Shown: positions 1-9,808 of the stretch, one piece after another
Layout: every line of letters begins with the position of its first letter
Position numbering within the stretch: position 1 is the first letter of the stretch
NCBI GenBank assembly: GCA_023014485.1
Contig: JAJOZX010000484.1
Coordinates: forward strand, 372,001-436,000
Reading direction: 5' to 3'
Origin: Bathynomus jamesi
Taxonomy: Eukaryota > Arthropoda > Malacostraca > Isopoda > Cirolanidae
Length of the DNA stretch: 64,000 nucleotides
Notes under the pieces: generated by a model
Database searches by the model: none
What the model saw: the letters and a program-made list of their open reading frames with translations, nothing else
Told to the model about the DNA's origin: nothing
Made by a program: the position numbers and the translations under genes

Positions 1-1090
1 AATCAACACAGTTACACATCACAATCTTGGCTTTGTTCTTTTATTCTCAGAAAGACAAAATGGGAACCGTACACAACCAAAGTGGCAATTTAAATATAAG
101 TGGCAATTAAATATAACTCAACCAAAATATCAACTCGAAATGTTGAATACAAATCAAATCGAAAGAAGGAACCGAAACCTATAAAATAAAAATACTTAAC
201 ATTAGAATTAATAATACGCAATCTATAAAAATATCAATATTAACATTTCACTATTAACGAGCCACATTTTATATTTACATTTATTTATTTAAAACAATAT
301 TTAATTATAGGAAATATGAACATTTGTTTAGGGCCTAAATTGTCCTAACTACGTTTGTTGTTATATATACACATTACAAATTATTCACTCTGGTTATTAC
401 AATCTAAATTCTTTTATACTGTTATGACAATAGATAAATAAATTATAAAATATTGTTATATATACAAATAAAGTACACTTCATAGACTTACCCTAGAGAA
501 GAAGAGAGAGCAACAGATAAACTTCTTCAACGCTAATTAACTTAGGTCAGTATATTCTTATTATAATGGCCGTGATAAATATCACTTGATACAACAGCAA
601 TATAGAGAGTTTATAGTTTTTTATTTTAATATTAATTTATATTACAATTCTATAAACCTAAATCTTTCTGTAAAACAATACCAAATGATTATGTAAAATA
701 TATATTTAATATTATATGCACAAATCACACGTTCAGAATAACTTCCTATAGCACACGAAAATATTTAATCTATATGTATTTTTAATATGGCGCTCAAAGA
801 TTTGATATAAACAAAATAATAACGCAAAGCGTAAAGTATGTGATTATAACGAAATATATTTATTCTCTCAAAAGGGTTGTTGTTCACTACAAATTCAAAC
901 AATGAAAAAAAATAAATACTATATATGAATATATATAATTCAGTTTTCAACAGCTTATAGGCTATAAGCAGCGATTATAATAGTATAATAAATCCATGGT
1001 AAATCCAACAATGGAAAATTTCTGTGGTGCCCCCCTTCCCTTGATGCCCTAAGCACGGGCTTATTTTGCTTAATGGTTAATCCAGCCCTG
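1..1090. mobile_element. AT-rich DNA ending in a hAT-type right terminus
   Basis: The last ~75 bases (about 1020-1090) read on the minus strand as CAGGGCTGGATTAACC followed by a C/G-rich stretch ending near GGGGGGCACCAC. This is the usual look of a hAT terminal inverted repeat, so an element probably extends leftwards, possibly beyond the window. I find no matching left end, no target duplication and no coding region in 1-1011, which is AT-rich sequence without a recognisable gene. Confidence 0.4.
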
Positions 1091-1448
1091 ACTGTGACAA
1101 CAGTAATAACACATTTTTAGCATTATATGGAACAGTGAAGTTATTAAGAAATAATTGGCTGAACTCATAACTACTGTCCAACTTCCTTAATAACAGATAA
1201 ATATCATGCTCTTACTTGGCAAATTAATAATTTTGTTAGTAAATAGCATAACTGATGCTGGATTCTTAAATATGAAAACATTATTTTTGAAAAATAAATG
1301 GGATGAATGTTACTAGACTGGTTCCACTTAGAAAATTTTTTAAAAATCAGAAAAGTTCAGTGTGATTAATATCAATCTATTAATTTAAAAAATTTATTGA
1401 ATTTGCTTAAGGCATTGCATGACCATCATGATAAAGTTATTCACACAA

Positions 1449-2813
1449 TCAGATATAGATACTTATAAATGATTTTATATGACTTTTACTATTGACAGAA
1501 AATACTTGAGTTCGCGAGTGATTGAGATCTTTTTTTTGTTCTCCATTACATGGGTAGCAAGAGCCAAGATTAATTGTATGTGAACAGGCTGAACTTTGTC
1601 TAGGTGAGTAGCTTTGAAACCAGCAGTGAATGTTATGACTTGGCGATGGAATTCTGACTGAGTTGTGTTCAGCAAGCTTTGTTGAGGCTGATTTCCAGTT
1701 AGTGTGAGGAGACTTATAGAGCTTGTCCAGCTTACTACTGTTGTGTCCAGTTGCCACTCCAAAAAGCACGTATGGTAAGCAGAAGGCACCATTCACAGAA
1801 GGTGAATATGCCAACCAGTGATATAGATTGAGACTCTCTGTTGAACCCTCGAGGTCTACCATGGTTGTAGGTTGTTTGTGAGAACTTATATCCCCTGGGT
1901 GGAGTCCAGTGTTTGGTCAGCAAGTCAAACTTTTCTATGTCTGAGAGTTGACTGATTGTCTGATAATGCCATCCGATGTCAAGGGTCAGATCCAGCTGTG
2001 GTGTCACTGCTATACAGACATCATTGCCTGAAAAAGATAATCAAATCATTAATGTAATTTTGCCAGGAAAAATGTCACACCTCCTCTCCACGTGGCATAA
2101 TTTATCTAAATAATCACTTCTTATCCCCCTTTAGCACTATTTAATATTAATTAATAGAACGAAACACCCAATTCAACTGGTTCCTCCATGAGTTTGTAAC
2201 CAACTCCTGAGGCATCTCATACCAGAACTCAGCGCGAGTCTGATGATGCATATGTACACAAGAAGCACACAATAAATTTTATATATATATAGGCTTCAAC
2301 ATTCTCTGTGTGTAATTATAATGGTAAAAATTAACAAGTAAATGAAAGTGTTATGTAAATGATCCTAATTCGAAATATGAAGTAAACTTGGTAAACTTGT
2401 TAAAAAACTTACAATTTCACTTGGCCGTGCCAATAGATTGGTTTTCACCAAGGTCATCAATCTTTCTGTTTAGGCTAACACTACCAGTACTCAATATGTT
2501 GGATGATGTTGGTAATGATGATTCAGTCTCATCTATGCCAGCTGGTTCAGCCACCTTCACACTGCAGCTGGGATCACCAGTGGTGCCTGCTGCTTGACTG
2601 GTCACTACAGCAACTATTAAAGGACAAAACATTTAACTGCTAAATTATTCTTTATATTATTAGTAAAAATTAGTAGACACACACTAAACTAATATACTAA
2701 CCTTTCAAGGAAATTTGAGTATCTGGTGATACAAGAGCAGCTTGTGATGGTGGATCATGATGTTGATCAGTTAAAATCTTGAAACCAAATTTCAGTAATG
2801 ACTGTTCCGCCAT
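1449..2813 (-). pseudogene. ZMYM/TTF-finger hAT-like protein, N-terminal exons, broken
   Basis: Three minus-strand exons can be followed. Exon 1 (2813-2702) begins MAEQSLLKFGFKI and ends at a GTTAGT donor. Exon 2 (from 2613) starts after a TTTAATAG acceptor and keeps frame, but has a TGA near its end. Exon 3 starts after a TTTTTCAG acceptor at about 2035 and reads DIGWHYQTISQLSDIEKFDLL, which matches the region just before the TTF zinc finger of ZMYM1-like hAT transposases. Two frameshifts follow (near 1860 and 1670): the next pieces are NGAFCLPYVLFG (finger) and then HIQLILALATHVMENKKK. Everything beyond, including the RNase-H-like catalytic part, is missing. It is a dead fragment of a hAT or a hAT-derived gene. 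Family match is from recall of conserved motifs. Confidence 0.6.
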
Positions 2814-3118
2814 CTGCAGTAAGCACATTCAGCAGAGCTCTGTATCATGCATCCGTCAGGAGATTATGTGAATAAATGACACCAAACAAAGCAAGGTTAC
2901 ACTTATCCCCTCATGTTTCCCCCACCTCCATTCTTCCTCCCATATGATCCCCCATGGTCCCACCCTACCTCATGTCATGTCACCACATAAATATACATAA
3001 GTAGGTATAATTGGCTAGTTTGTTTAAATGTATATATATAAATATATATATCAAATGAAATGAAAGAAATTCTCGTATGGCAACACTATGTCCCAGCTTA
3101 CCTCAGCTCTGGTCATTT

Positions 3119-3119
3119 G

Positions 3120-3155
<36 letters not shown>
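3119..3155. repeat. (CT)n microsatellite at 5' junction of CR1-A copy 1
   Basis: Uninterrupted CT dinucleotides. The 5'-truncated retrotransposon begins directly at its right edge. Confidence 0.95.
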
Positions 3156-3156
<1 letters not shown>

Positions 3157-3157
<1 letters not shown>

Positions 3158-3571
3158 GGGTGGCAAGCCTCTGCAAGGGGAACCCTAAGGAGTTCTTCAG
3201 TTATGTTAATAGTAGAAAGCCCATTAGAAGCATGATAGGTCCTTTAAAGGACGGAAGCGGCGTTCTGCTGACCTCTGACGCGGACATCGCTAATGTGCTT
3301 AATGAGTACTTTGCGGGAGTGTTCACCAGGGAGGATACCCGCGTCATCCCTGAGCCAGCTGTGAGGCACGAAGGTGCTGGCCTGGATAGTGTTAGATGTA
3401 CCGCGACAGTCATGCTCATAGAATATACAAACTGAGCGCGTTTAAGGCTCCTGGGCCAGACCAGTTTCTCCCCAGTGTTTTGCGAGAAGTGCGCGACCAG
3501 GTGGCTCCCCACCTGGCTACAGTCTTCAACAAATCGTTGGAGATGGGCCAGGTGCCTGGAGGGAGGCCAAC
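3157..3571 (+). pseudogene. CR1-A copy 1 ORF2, part upstream of the reverse transcriptase, frameshifted
   Basis: 3157-3435 encodes the connector preceding the RT domain (SYVNSRKPIRSMIGPLKDG, VLNEYFAGVFTRED), matching copy 2 at 6616-6770. The frame is lost near 3400 (CTATVMLIEYTN then stop); the following ~130 bases still show the RT N-terminal region in other frames (KAPGPDQFLP-like), so at least two indels separate it from the open frame that begins at 3572. Confidence 0.7.
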
Positions 3572-4885
3572 GTGACCCCTATCTTTAAGAAAGGGGATCA
3601 CGAAAGTCCAGGGAACTATCATCCTATTAGTCTCACTTCAGTTGTAGGTAAATTATTAGAAAGGATAATAGCTGATAGAATCATTGACCATTTGGATTCC
3701 TACAAGCTGCTTGGGGACTCCCAACATGGGTTTAGACGGCATAGGTCGTGTCTCACCAACTTGCTCGAGTTTTTCCACGTCATGCTGAGTGAGTACGATA
3801 AGAGTAGGGCGATTGATATACTTTATCTCGACTTTCAGAAAGCCTTTGATAAGGTACCTCATCGCCGGCTAATGGCGAAAGTGCGCGCGCTGGGTATCGG
3901 TGGGGAAATAGGTAGGTGGATTGAAAACTGGCTGAGGAATAGGCGGAAGAGGGTGGTAATTAAAGGGGCTAGTTCGGGTTGGGCCTCGGTCACTAGTGGG
4001 GTTCCTCAGGGTTCCGTTTTGGGGCCACTGTTGTTTACCATTTACATAAATGATATCGACGGTGGCATCGTCAGTCGGATCGCCAAATTCGCTGATGACA
4101 CCAAGCTTGGGGCCAATGTTGGGACGCCCGAAGCGATCGAGGAACTGCGTGCGGACCTAGGTAGGATAGGAGAGTGGTCCGAAAAATGGCAAATGCCGTT
4201 TAACTTGGGTAAATGCAAAGTGATGCACATTGGCTACGCCAATCCCAAGTCGGACTACTCGATGTTGGGCAGTAATATCGAGGTGACTGATTTAGAAAAG
4301 GACTTGGGTGTGCTAATTAGCAGCGACCTTAAGTTTACGAAACAGTGTGTAGAGGTGGAAAAGAAAGCCCAGAAACTATTGGGTTATATCAGGAGGCAAT
4401 TTCAGTTTCGGAACAAGGAGATTGTGCTCTCACTGTACAATTCCCTTGTTCGGCCGTACCTGGAGTATGCTGTGCAGTTCTGGTCGCCCACCCTCAGGAA
4501 AGATATTGAGAGGCTGGAGCGAGTGCAGGCGAGGGCCACAAAGTTGATCCCTTCCGTTAGGCATATGGGCTACAATCGACGGTTACGCGCCCTGAACTTA
4601 TTTTCGCTTGAAACTCGGAGGCTGCGCGGTCAACTGATCGAGGTTTTCAAGCTCTTACGAGGGTTCAACGATGTCGATTTTAGAAGTATGTTTAGTTTAA
4701 ATGATAACCCAACTCGCAACAATGGTTGGAAGTTGGATTTGAAACGGTTTAGGACTAGTGTGTGTGGGAATTACGTTACGTATAAGATCTGTGACACATG
4801 GAACAGGTTACCTTCGGAAGTTGTGAACAGTTCCTCTGTGGATCAGTTCAAGAAAAGGTTAGACCAAATTTTGCACACTCTTTGA
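3572..4885 (+). CDS. CR1-A reverse transcriptase, C-terminal 437 residues of ORF2
   Basis: Open to the natural stop (KKRLDQILHTL, TGA). It would copy element RNA at a nicked target. RT motifs visible: FKKGDHESPGNYHPISL near residues 5-21, motif A LYLDFQKAFDKVPH around 84-97, motif B SGVPQGSVLGPLLF around 142-155, and motif C FADDTKL around 173-179 with both catalytic aspartates. The thumb/C-terminal region (RRQFQFRNKEIVLSLYNSLV, EYAVQFWSPTLRKDIERLE) follows. The ATG at 3572 is not a natural start; it only opens the frame after upstream frameshifts. The endonuclease is absent because of 5' truncation, so this copy cannot move alone. Higher G+C than its surroundings. Confidence 0.88.
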   Translation: MTPIFKKGDHESPGNYHPISLTSVVGKLLERIIADRIIDHLDSYKLLGDSQHGFRRHRSCLTNLLEFFHVMLSEYDKSRAIDILYLDFQKAFDKVPHRRLMAKVRALGIGGEIGRWIENWLRNRRKRVVIKGASSGWASVTSGVPQGSVLGPLLFTIYINDIDGGIVSRIAKFADDTKLGANVGTPEAIEELRADLGRIGEWSEKWQMPFNLGKCKVMHIGYANPKSDYSMLGSNIEVTDLEKDLGVLISSDLKFTKQCVEVEKKAQKLLGYIRRQFQFRNKEIVLSLYNSLVRPYLEYAVQFWSPTLRKDIERLERVQARATKLIPSVRHMGYNRRLRALNLFSLETRRLRGQLIEVFKLLRGFNDVDFRSMFSLNDNPTRNNGWKLDLKRFRTSVCGNYVTYKICDTWNRLPSEVVNSSSVDQFKKRLDQILHTL

Positions 4886-4989
4886 GTGTGTAGAAAATTT
4901 TCCGTGGCACCCGTTGCCATTGGTACCTCCTCGGTATGGGCCGCAAGGCCTTTTGAGGTACTTCTTTTCCTTGTAACTCCTTGTAACTC

Positions 4990-4991
4990 AC

Positions 4992-5027
<36 letters not shown>
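4990..5027. repeat. (CT)n tract at the 3' end of CR1-A copy 1
   Basis: Pure CT run following the CTTGTAACTCACTCA 3' terminus. The second, 5'-truncated CR1-A copy starts immediately to its right. Confidence 0.95.
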
Positions 5028-5028
<1 letters not shown>

Positions 5029-5567
5029 TGGTGGCAATGACCTGTTCCTCAAAGGTGGTAGGGTAGGTCTTACAAAAGGGATCATCACCGAGATCATGAC
5101 TCTTGCAGATGATCTAAAACTGAAGACAGACAGGGGAATGTTAATGGGTATTTTACCGCAAATGAATGCCAGTGACCACTGGCTCAGTAAGGTCATTGGC
5201 ATGAATGAGAGGGTGCAAGACTTGTGCGTCCCGCTGGGCGTGAGGTTTATTGACCCCTTCGACGCATTTTTTGGGTAGGTGGGACCTTTACCAGAGGGAT
5301 GGTGTCCACCTCAATAACAAAGGTAAAGGTGTGCTAGGCAAGCTGCTCAACTGGCACCTATACAGAATGGTGAGGTCGAGTCCGGGGAGAGATGATGATG
5401 AGCCAGTGGCTGACGTACCTTCAACTGAAGGATGCATCCAGGTACAGGCGGGTGACCCTCCTTCCACGTTGGAAGGGGCTCAGGCTCCTGGGGAAGTTGT
5501 CCCCTTGTTAGTGAGGGACTCTTCAACTCCCGACAGCCCTGGCTGTTTGGGAAATGGGTCGTGCTAG
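5028..5567 (+). pseudogene. CR1-A ORF1 C-terminal SGNH/GDSL esterase region
   Basis: CR1-clade ORF1 proteins carry an SGNH-hydrolase domain. Here block III appears as GGNDL at the very start, a core strand region as MLMGILPQM, and the catalytic Asp/His block V as DGVHLNNKGKGVLGKLLN. The two halves are in different frames; the shift lies at about 5270 in a TTTTTT run (DPFDAFFG, stop, versus GRWDLYQRDGVHLN). After the domain comes an acidic, Pro-rich tail. The N-terminal zinc finger/coiled coil and the nucleophile Ser block are lost to truncation. It ends just as ORF2 begins, overlapping it by a few bases. Confidence 0.72.
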
Positions 5568-7589
5568 GGGGCGGTCAGAATAGGGAAGGCTCCCTCCGTG
5601 CAATGCTTTTTAATGCTAGGTTGATTAGGAACAAGTTTTGTGAGCTACGGGTGCTCTTAGCATCAGAATACCAGGATATCGTTGCTATCACCGAGTCCTG
5701 GATTCATACTGATCGTAGGGACTACATTGGGGAGTTTGAAATTCCCAGATACAGAATGTTCAGCAAAGACCGCACCCATGGGGAGGGGGGAGGGGTACTG
5801 ATATACATCAGGGACATGTTGAGTCCAGTTGACTGCCAGTTCCAGTCGGAACGGGAGCTGCTTGGCGTCGATCTGAATGTGGGAGGGACGAACTATAGGT
5901 TAATCTTGGTGTACAGACCTCCACATCATCTCCTCAAGGAGGATACAGCCCTGTATGCCAAACTCCGTAGCCTGCTAGGGGATAGGGTGTGTGTAGTTTT
6001 AGGAGACTTCAACTGTCACGGCATAAAGTGGGAAGACATGACTGCTGATGCTGAAGGGAGGAGGCTAGTTGACTTTGCTGATGAGAACTTCCTCACTCGG
6101 TGGGTCAATGAGCCTACACGAGGTGAAAGCGTTCTAGACTTAGTATTCACGACTGAGGACAACCTCATCACTGGCCTCACTGTTGACGAATCATTGGGCA
6201 GGAGTGATCACGGTCTGATTAGGTTCCGTGTGTGTGTCCCTCAGGTGAAGCGTAGTAACTCGAGAGACAGTAAGCTCAATCTCCAGCAGGCAGACTTTGT
6301 TAGCCTCCAGGATAGCGTAGGTGAGATGGGGTTAGAGGTCAGCAGCGATGTTGAGGGTGTGTGGAGTGCATTCCGGGACAAGTTTATGGTGCTGCAGTCT
6401 GCTGCCATACCCTCAAAACCAGTCACCCCTGCTTCAACGCAGCCTAAGTGGTTCAATCATGACATCGCTTCAGCTATCCAAAATAGGAAAGTAGCGTATA
6501 GAAGGGTGAAGACCAATCATTCCCATGAGAACACTGAAGCGTATGTCCACCTGTGTAGGGAAGTAAAGGCGAAAGTGAAGTTTAGGCTAGCGAAACATAA
6601 CGAAGAACTATGGGTGGCAGGCCTCTGCAAGGGGAACCCGAAGGAGTTCTTCAGTTATGTTAATAGTAGAAAACCCATTAGAAGCATGATAAGTGTGTTA
6701 AAGGACCGAAGCTGCATTCTGTGGACCTCCGATGCAGACATCGCTAATGTGTTAAATGAGTACTTTGCAGGAGATATAGATGGTGGCATCATCAGTCGGA
6801 TCGCCAAATTTGCTGATGACACCAAGCTTGGGGCCAATGTTGGGATGCCCAAAGTGATTGAGCAACTGCGTGCAGACCTACGTAGAATAGGAGTGGGGTC
6901 CGAAAAATGGCAAATGCCGTTTAACTTGGGTAAATGCAAAGTGATGCACATTGGCTACGCCAATCCCAAGTCGGACTACTCGATGTTGGGGAACAATATC
7001 AAGGCAACTGATTTGGAAAAGGACTTGGGTGTGCTAATCAGCAGCGACCTTAAGTTTACCAAACAGTGCATAGAGGTGGAAAAGAAAGCCCAAAAGCTGT
7101 TTGGTTATATCAGGAGGGAATTTCAGTTTCGGAACAAGGAGATTGTGCTCTCTCTGTACAATTCCCTGGTTCAGCCGCACCTGGAGTATGCAGTGCAGTT
7201 CTGGTCACCCATCCTCAGGAAAGATATTGAGAGGCTGGAGCGAGTGCAGGCGAGGGCCACAAAGTTAATCCCTTCCGTTAGGCATATGGGCTACAATCGA
7301 CAGTTACGTGTCCTGAATTGTTTTCGCTGGAAACTCAGAGGCTGCGCAGTCAACTGATCAAGGTTTTCAAGCTCTTACGCGGGTTCAACGATGTTGATTT
7401 TAGAAGCATGTTTAGTTTAAATGATAACCCAACTCGCAACAATGGTTGGAAGTTGGATTTGAAATGGTTTAAGACTAGTGTGTGTGGGAATTCCTTTATG
7501 TATAAGATCTGTGACACGTGGAACAGGTTACCTTCAGAAGTTGTGAACAGTTCCTCTGTGGATCATTTCAAGAAAAGGTTAGACCAAAT
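5561..7589 (+). pseudogene. CR1-A copy 2 ORF2: AP endonuclease plus RT with the catalytic core deleted
   Basis: The open frame runs 5561-7357. The APE endonuclease is complete by motif: LFNARLIRNK, TESWI, GGGVLIYIRD, VYRPP, LGDFNCHGIKW and the terminal GRSDHGLI. The connector continues to VLNEYFAG and then jumps directly to DIDGGIISRIAKFADDTKL, so the region holding RT motifs A and B is gone (roughly 730 bp compared with copy 1) while motif C remains. A frameshift near 7320 moves the C-terminal region into the frame of 7318-7590. The gene is then cut by the hAT 6 codons before the natural stop. It could not reverse transcribe. Confidence 0.82.
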
Positions 7590-8369
7590 CAGTGATGTAG
7601 GTCTCGAGATCAGTCTCGAGACCGATCTCGAGACCCAATTTGCAGATCTCGATCTCGATCTCCGCTATTTAGATCTGTCTCAATCTCGGTCTCGACAGAT
7701 GCGGTCTTGGTTTTTCTCCCTGAGACCTTTCGAGACCGTAATGAAAAATACATGTTAATGGCACACTCATGATGGTGGCTTGGTTGAACAGACACAATTC
7801 AGAATGTTTATGAAAGTTTGTGAAGGGGTATTCGTCACATACAAGATGGCTGAAAAGGACGGTGCTGATGAAGTTCCCTTGTCATTTGCCAATAGCATCT
7901 ACCCAATTGCAACATTACTTGACCCACAGTTTGGTCTACCGTACAGTGGGTGGACATTGAAGTACGAGCTGATAAAGATATTAAAGTAGAACTTAAGAGG
8001 AAATAAAAGGTATGTTATAAGTTCATTATAAATTTTTAAAATTATCACAGAATTCATTATACCAGTATATTTTTTATCATTAAAATTCATTATAGATCTC
8101 TTTGGGCTGAGTGGATGGAGCGATGGAGCAGTCACTCTCCTTGCTTGAAACGATAAATATTAATTTAACAGATAAAAAATATATTAATTTTAAGATATTC
8201 AACAATTATTTTTATATTTTATTAAAATATTTTTTTAATACAAATTTATGGCTTCTTTTGACATATAAGTACCGTACGGAAGCACCATGTGATTGTTTAT
8301 ATACTAGAATTCTAAAAATTATAAATTTTATGGAATCGCACCCCCATACATTTATACCACGAGTCGCCA

Positions 8370-8372
<3 letters not shown>

Positions 8373-8420
<48 letters not shown>
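8373..8420. repeat. (AT)n microsatellite
   Basis: About 48 bases of alternating A/T, directly left of the nested mariner's terminus. Confidence 0.95.
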
Positions 8421-8426
<6 letters not shown>

Positions 8427-8428
8427 CA

Positions 8429-9186
8429 CAGGGTGGGCCGTAAGTTTCCATACATAGGAAAAATAAATATTTTTTTATGGACAACCATTTTTATTTATAT
8501 AATATGCTCTACATGGTTGCCATTGTTTTGAAAACACATTTCAATACGTGTTCTCACTGTTGATGAACACGCATTAGCACAGTTGACGTTATGCTTGTAA
8601 TGGCGTTGGTGATACGTTCCTTTAGATGATTTATGTCTCGTATCTTTTCCTGATACACCATGGCCTTCAAGTGCCCCCAAAGATAGAAATCAAGGGGGGG
8701 GTGAGATCTGGGATCTGGGAGGCCACTCCACAGGACCACGCCAACCAATCCAAGCATCCGGAAACTGCTGATCCAAATACCAACGCACATGAAGACCATA
8801 ATGAGGTGGAGCTCCATCTTGCTGGAAGTAAACTGGGAAGTTACCTTCCTCGTTTAGCAGGGATGGGAAAATCTCTTCTTGCAACATGTTAAGATACCTT
8901 TCGGCATTAAGATTTCCACTGACAAAAATTGGTCCAATAATTCTGTCACCCCATATCCCGGCCCACACCATCACTTTACCGGCACCTTGCATCTTCGTCG
9001 GACTCAGCCAGTTAGGGTTAGCATTACTCCAATAATGTATGTTTTGCCGATTAACCTCTCCATTGACGTAAAAATTTGCTTCATCAGTAAACAAGATCTT
9101 ACATCAAACGCATATTCTTAGGGTATCTGAAACATAAAAACAAACGTTTAATTTTTCCTATGTATGGAAACTTACGGCCCACCCTG
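8429..9186 (-). mobile_element. Mariner-like element 1, internally deleted
   Basis: Terminal inverted repeats of about 36 bp: CAGGGTGGGCCGTAAGTTTC at 8429 and its complement ending at 9186, followed by TA. The left flank has CA between TA and the repeat, so only the right TA is clean. Total 758 bp, about half the usual length. Confidence 0.88.
8554..9094 (-). pseudogene. Mariner-like transposase, catalytic domain only
   Basis: Reads [17 protein letters not shown] (first Asp), [24 protein letters not shown] (second Asp), and then PPRS followed in shifted frames by the [13 protein letters not shown] region with the third Asp. About 36 residues separate the second and third Asp, wider than the classical DD34D mariner. 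Indels at the C8 run near 8694-8701 and just before it break the frame; downstream text FYLWGHLKAMVYQEKIRDIN resumes in another frame. The N-terminal helix-turn-helix half is absent: sequence right of 9094 reaches the terminal repeat within ~60 bp. Confidence 0.82.
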
Positions 9187-9808
9187 TATATTATTTAGAC
9201 CTTATGCTAATTGCCATGCCTCTGTTTATAGTACCGATATGTCAATTTATTTTTCATCGAAATGGTGTTGGAAAAATGCTATGGGATACAGGAAATTCAA
9301 GCACGGAGAATGAGCAGATACAGAGAGAGAGCCCTCATTCTCACAGCAGCGATGACGAAATAAAACAGAGTCAAACCAAAGTTCCGAGACTAATGGCAAA
9401 ATATCAAAGCTATCGGTCCAAGCAGAAGAATGTTGAAACTGGGAAGATTTTGAACCGCAGGGAACAGTTGTGGCAGTACCTTTTAGAGATTGATGAATCT
9501 CATATTTTAGACAACTGCTCTCCAATAAAGTTTTGGCACCAGAAAAGGGATAAATTCCCATCACTGGCCAATATTGCCATGACTGTTTTAACAGTGCCTG
9601 CCTCTAGTGCTCCAATTGAGCGTGTATTTAGCCATGGAGGCATAATAATGAGACCCCACAGAAGTCGAACTTCAGAAGATCTTCTGAGCATGCTGATGTT
9701 CCTTAAGTGTAATGAGCACCTATCATGCTTTAAATAAATGCACAAGTCAAACTGGGTAGTGGGTACGTTCATTAAACCTTCTGTAGCAGATATAAAAAGT
9801 ACGTATAG

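Larger units (their letters stand above)
3156..5027 (+). mobile_element. CR1-like non-LTR retrotransposon, family A copy 1, 5'-truncated
   Basis: Starts inside the second ORF, in the linker between endonuclease and reverse transcriptase (CKGNPKEFFSYVNSRKP), and runs through the 3' UTR to a terminal TTGTAACTCACTCAC followed by (CT)n. Copy 2 (5028 onwards) is a close relative in the same orientation, confirming the 3' UTR boundaries. Jockey/CR1-superfamily assignment rests on the reverse-transcriptase sequence and the SGNH esterase ORF1 seen in copy 2. Confidence 0.85.
7780..9737 (+). pseudogene. hAT element 1 transposase remnants, C-terminal half
   Basis: First fragment 7840-7990: FANSIYPIATLLDPQFGL, then after a frameshift WVDIEVRADKDIKVELKRK. 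Last fragment about 9290-9737: an acidic linker (HSSDDEIKQSQTKVPRLM) followed by the hAT dimerisation domain, PSLANIAMTVLTVPASSAPI then ERVFSHGG and LLSMLMFLKCNEH. This domain normally contributes the last catalytic Glu region (the ERVFS-type motif). The BED finger and the two catalytic Asp segments are missing because the coding region starts close to the left terminus. The mariner at 8429-9186 sits between the fragments. Confidence 0.8.

Noticed and set aside
8111..8484. Short open frames around the (AT)n tract
   Set aside because: Made of Tyr-Ile repeats from the microsatellite; no protein meaning.
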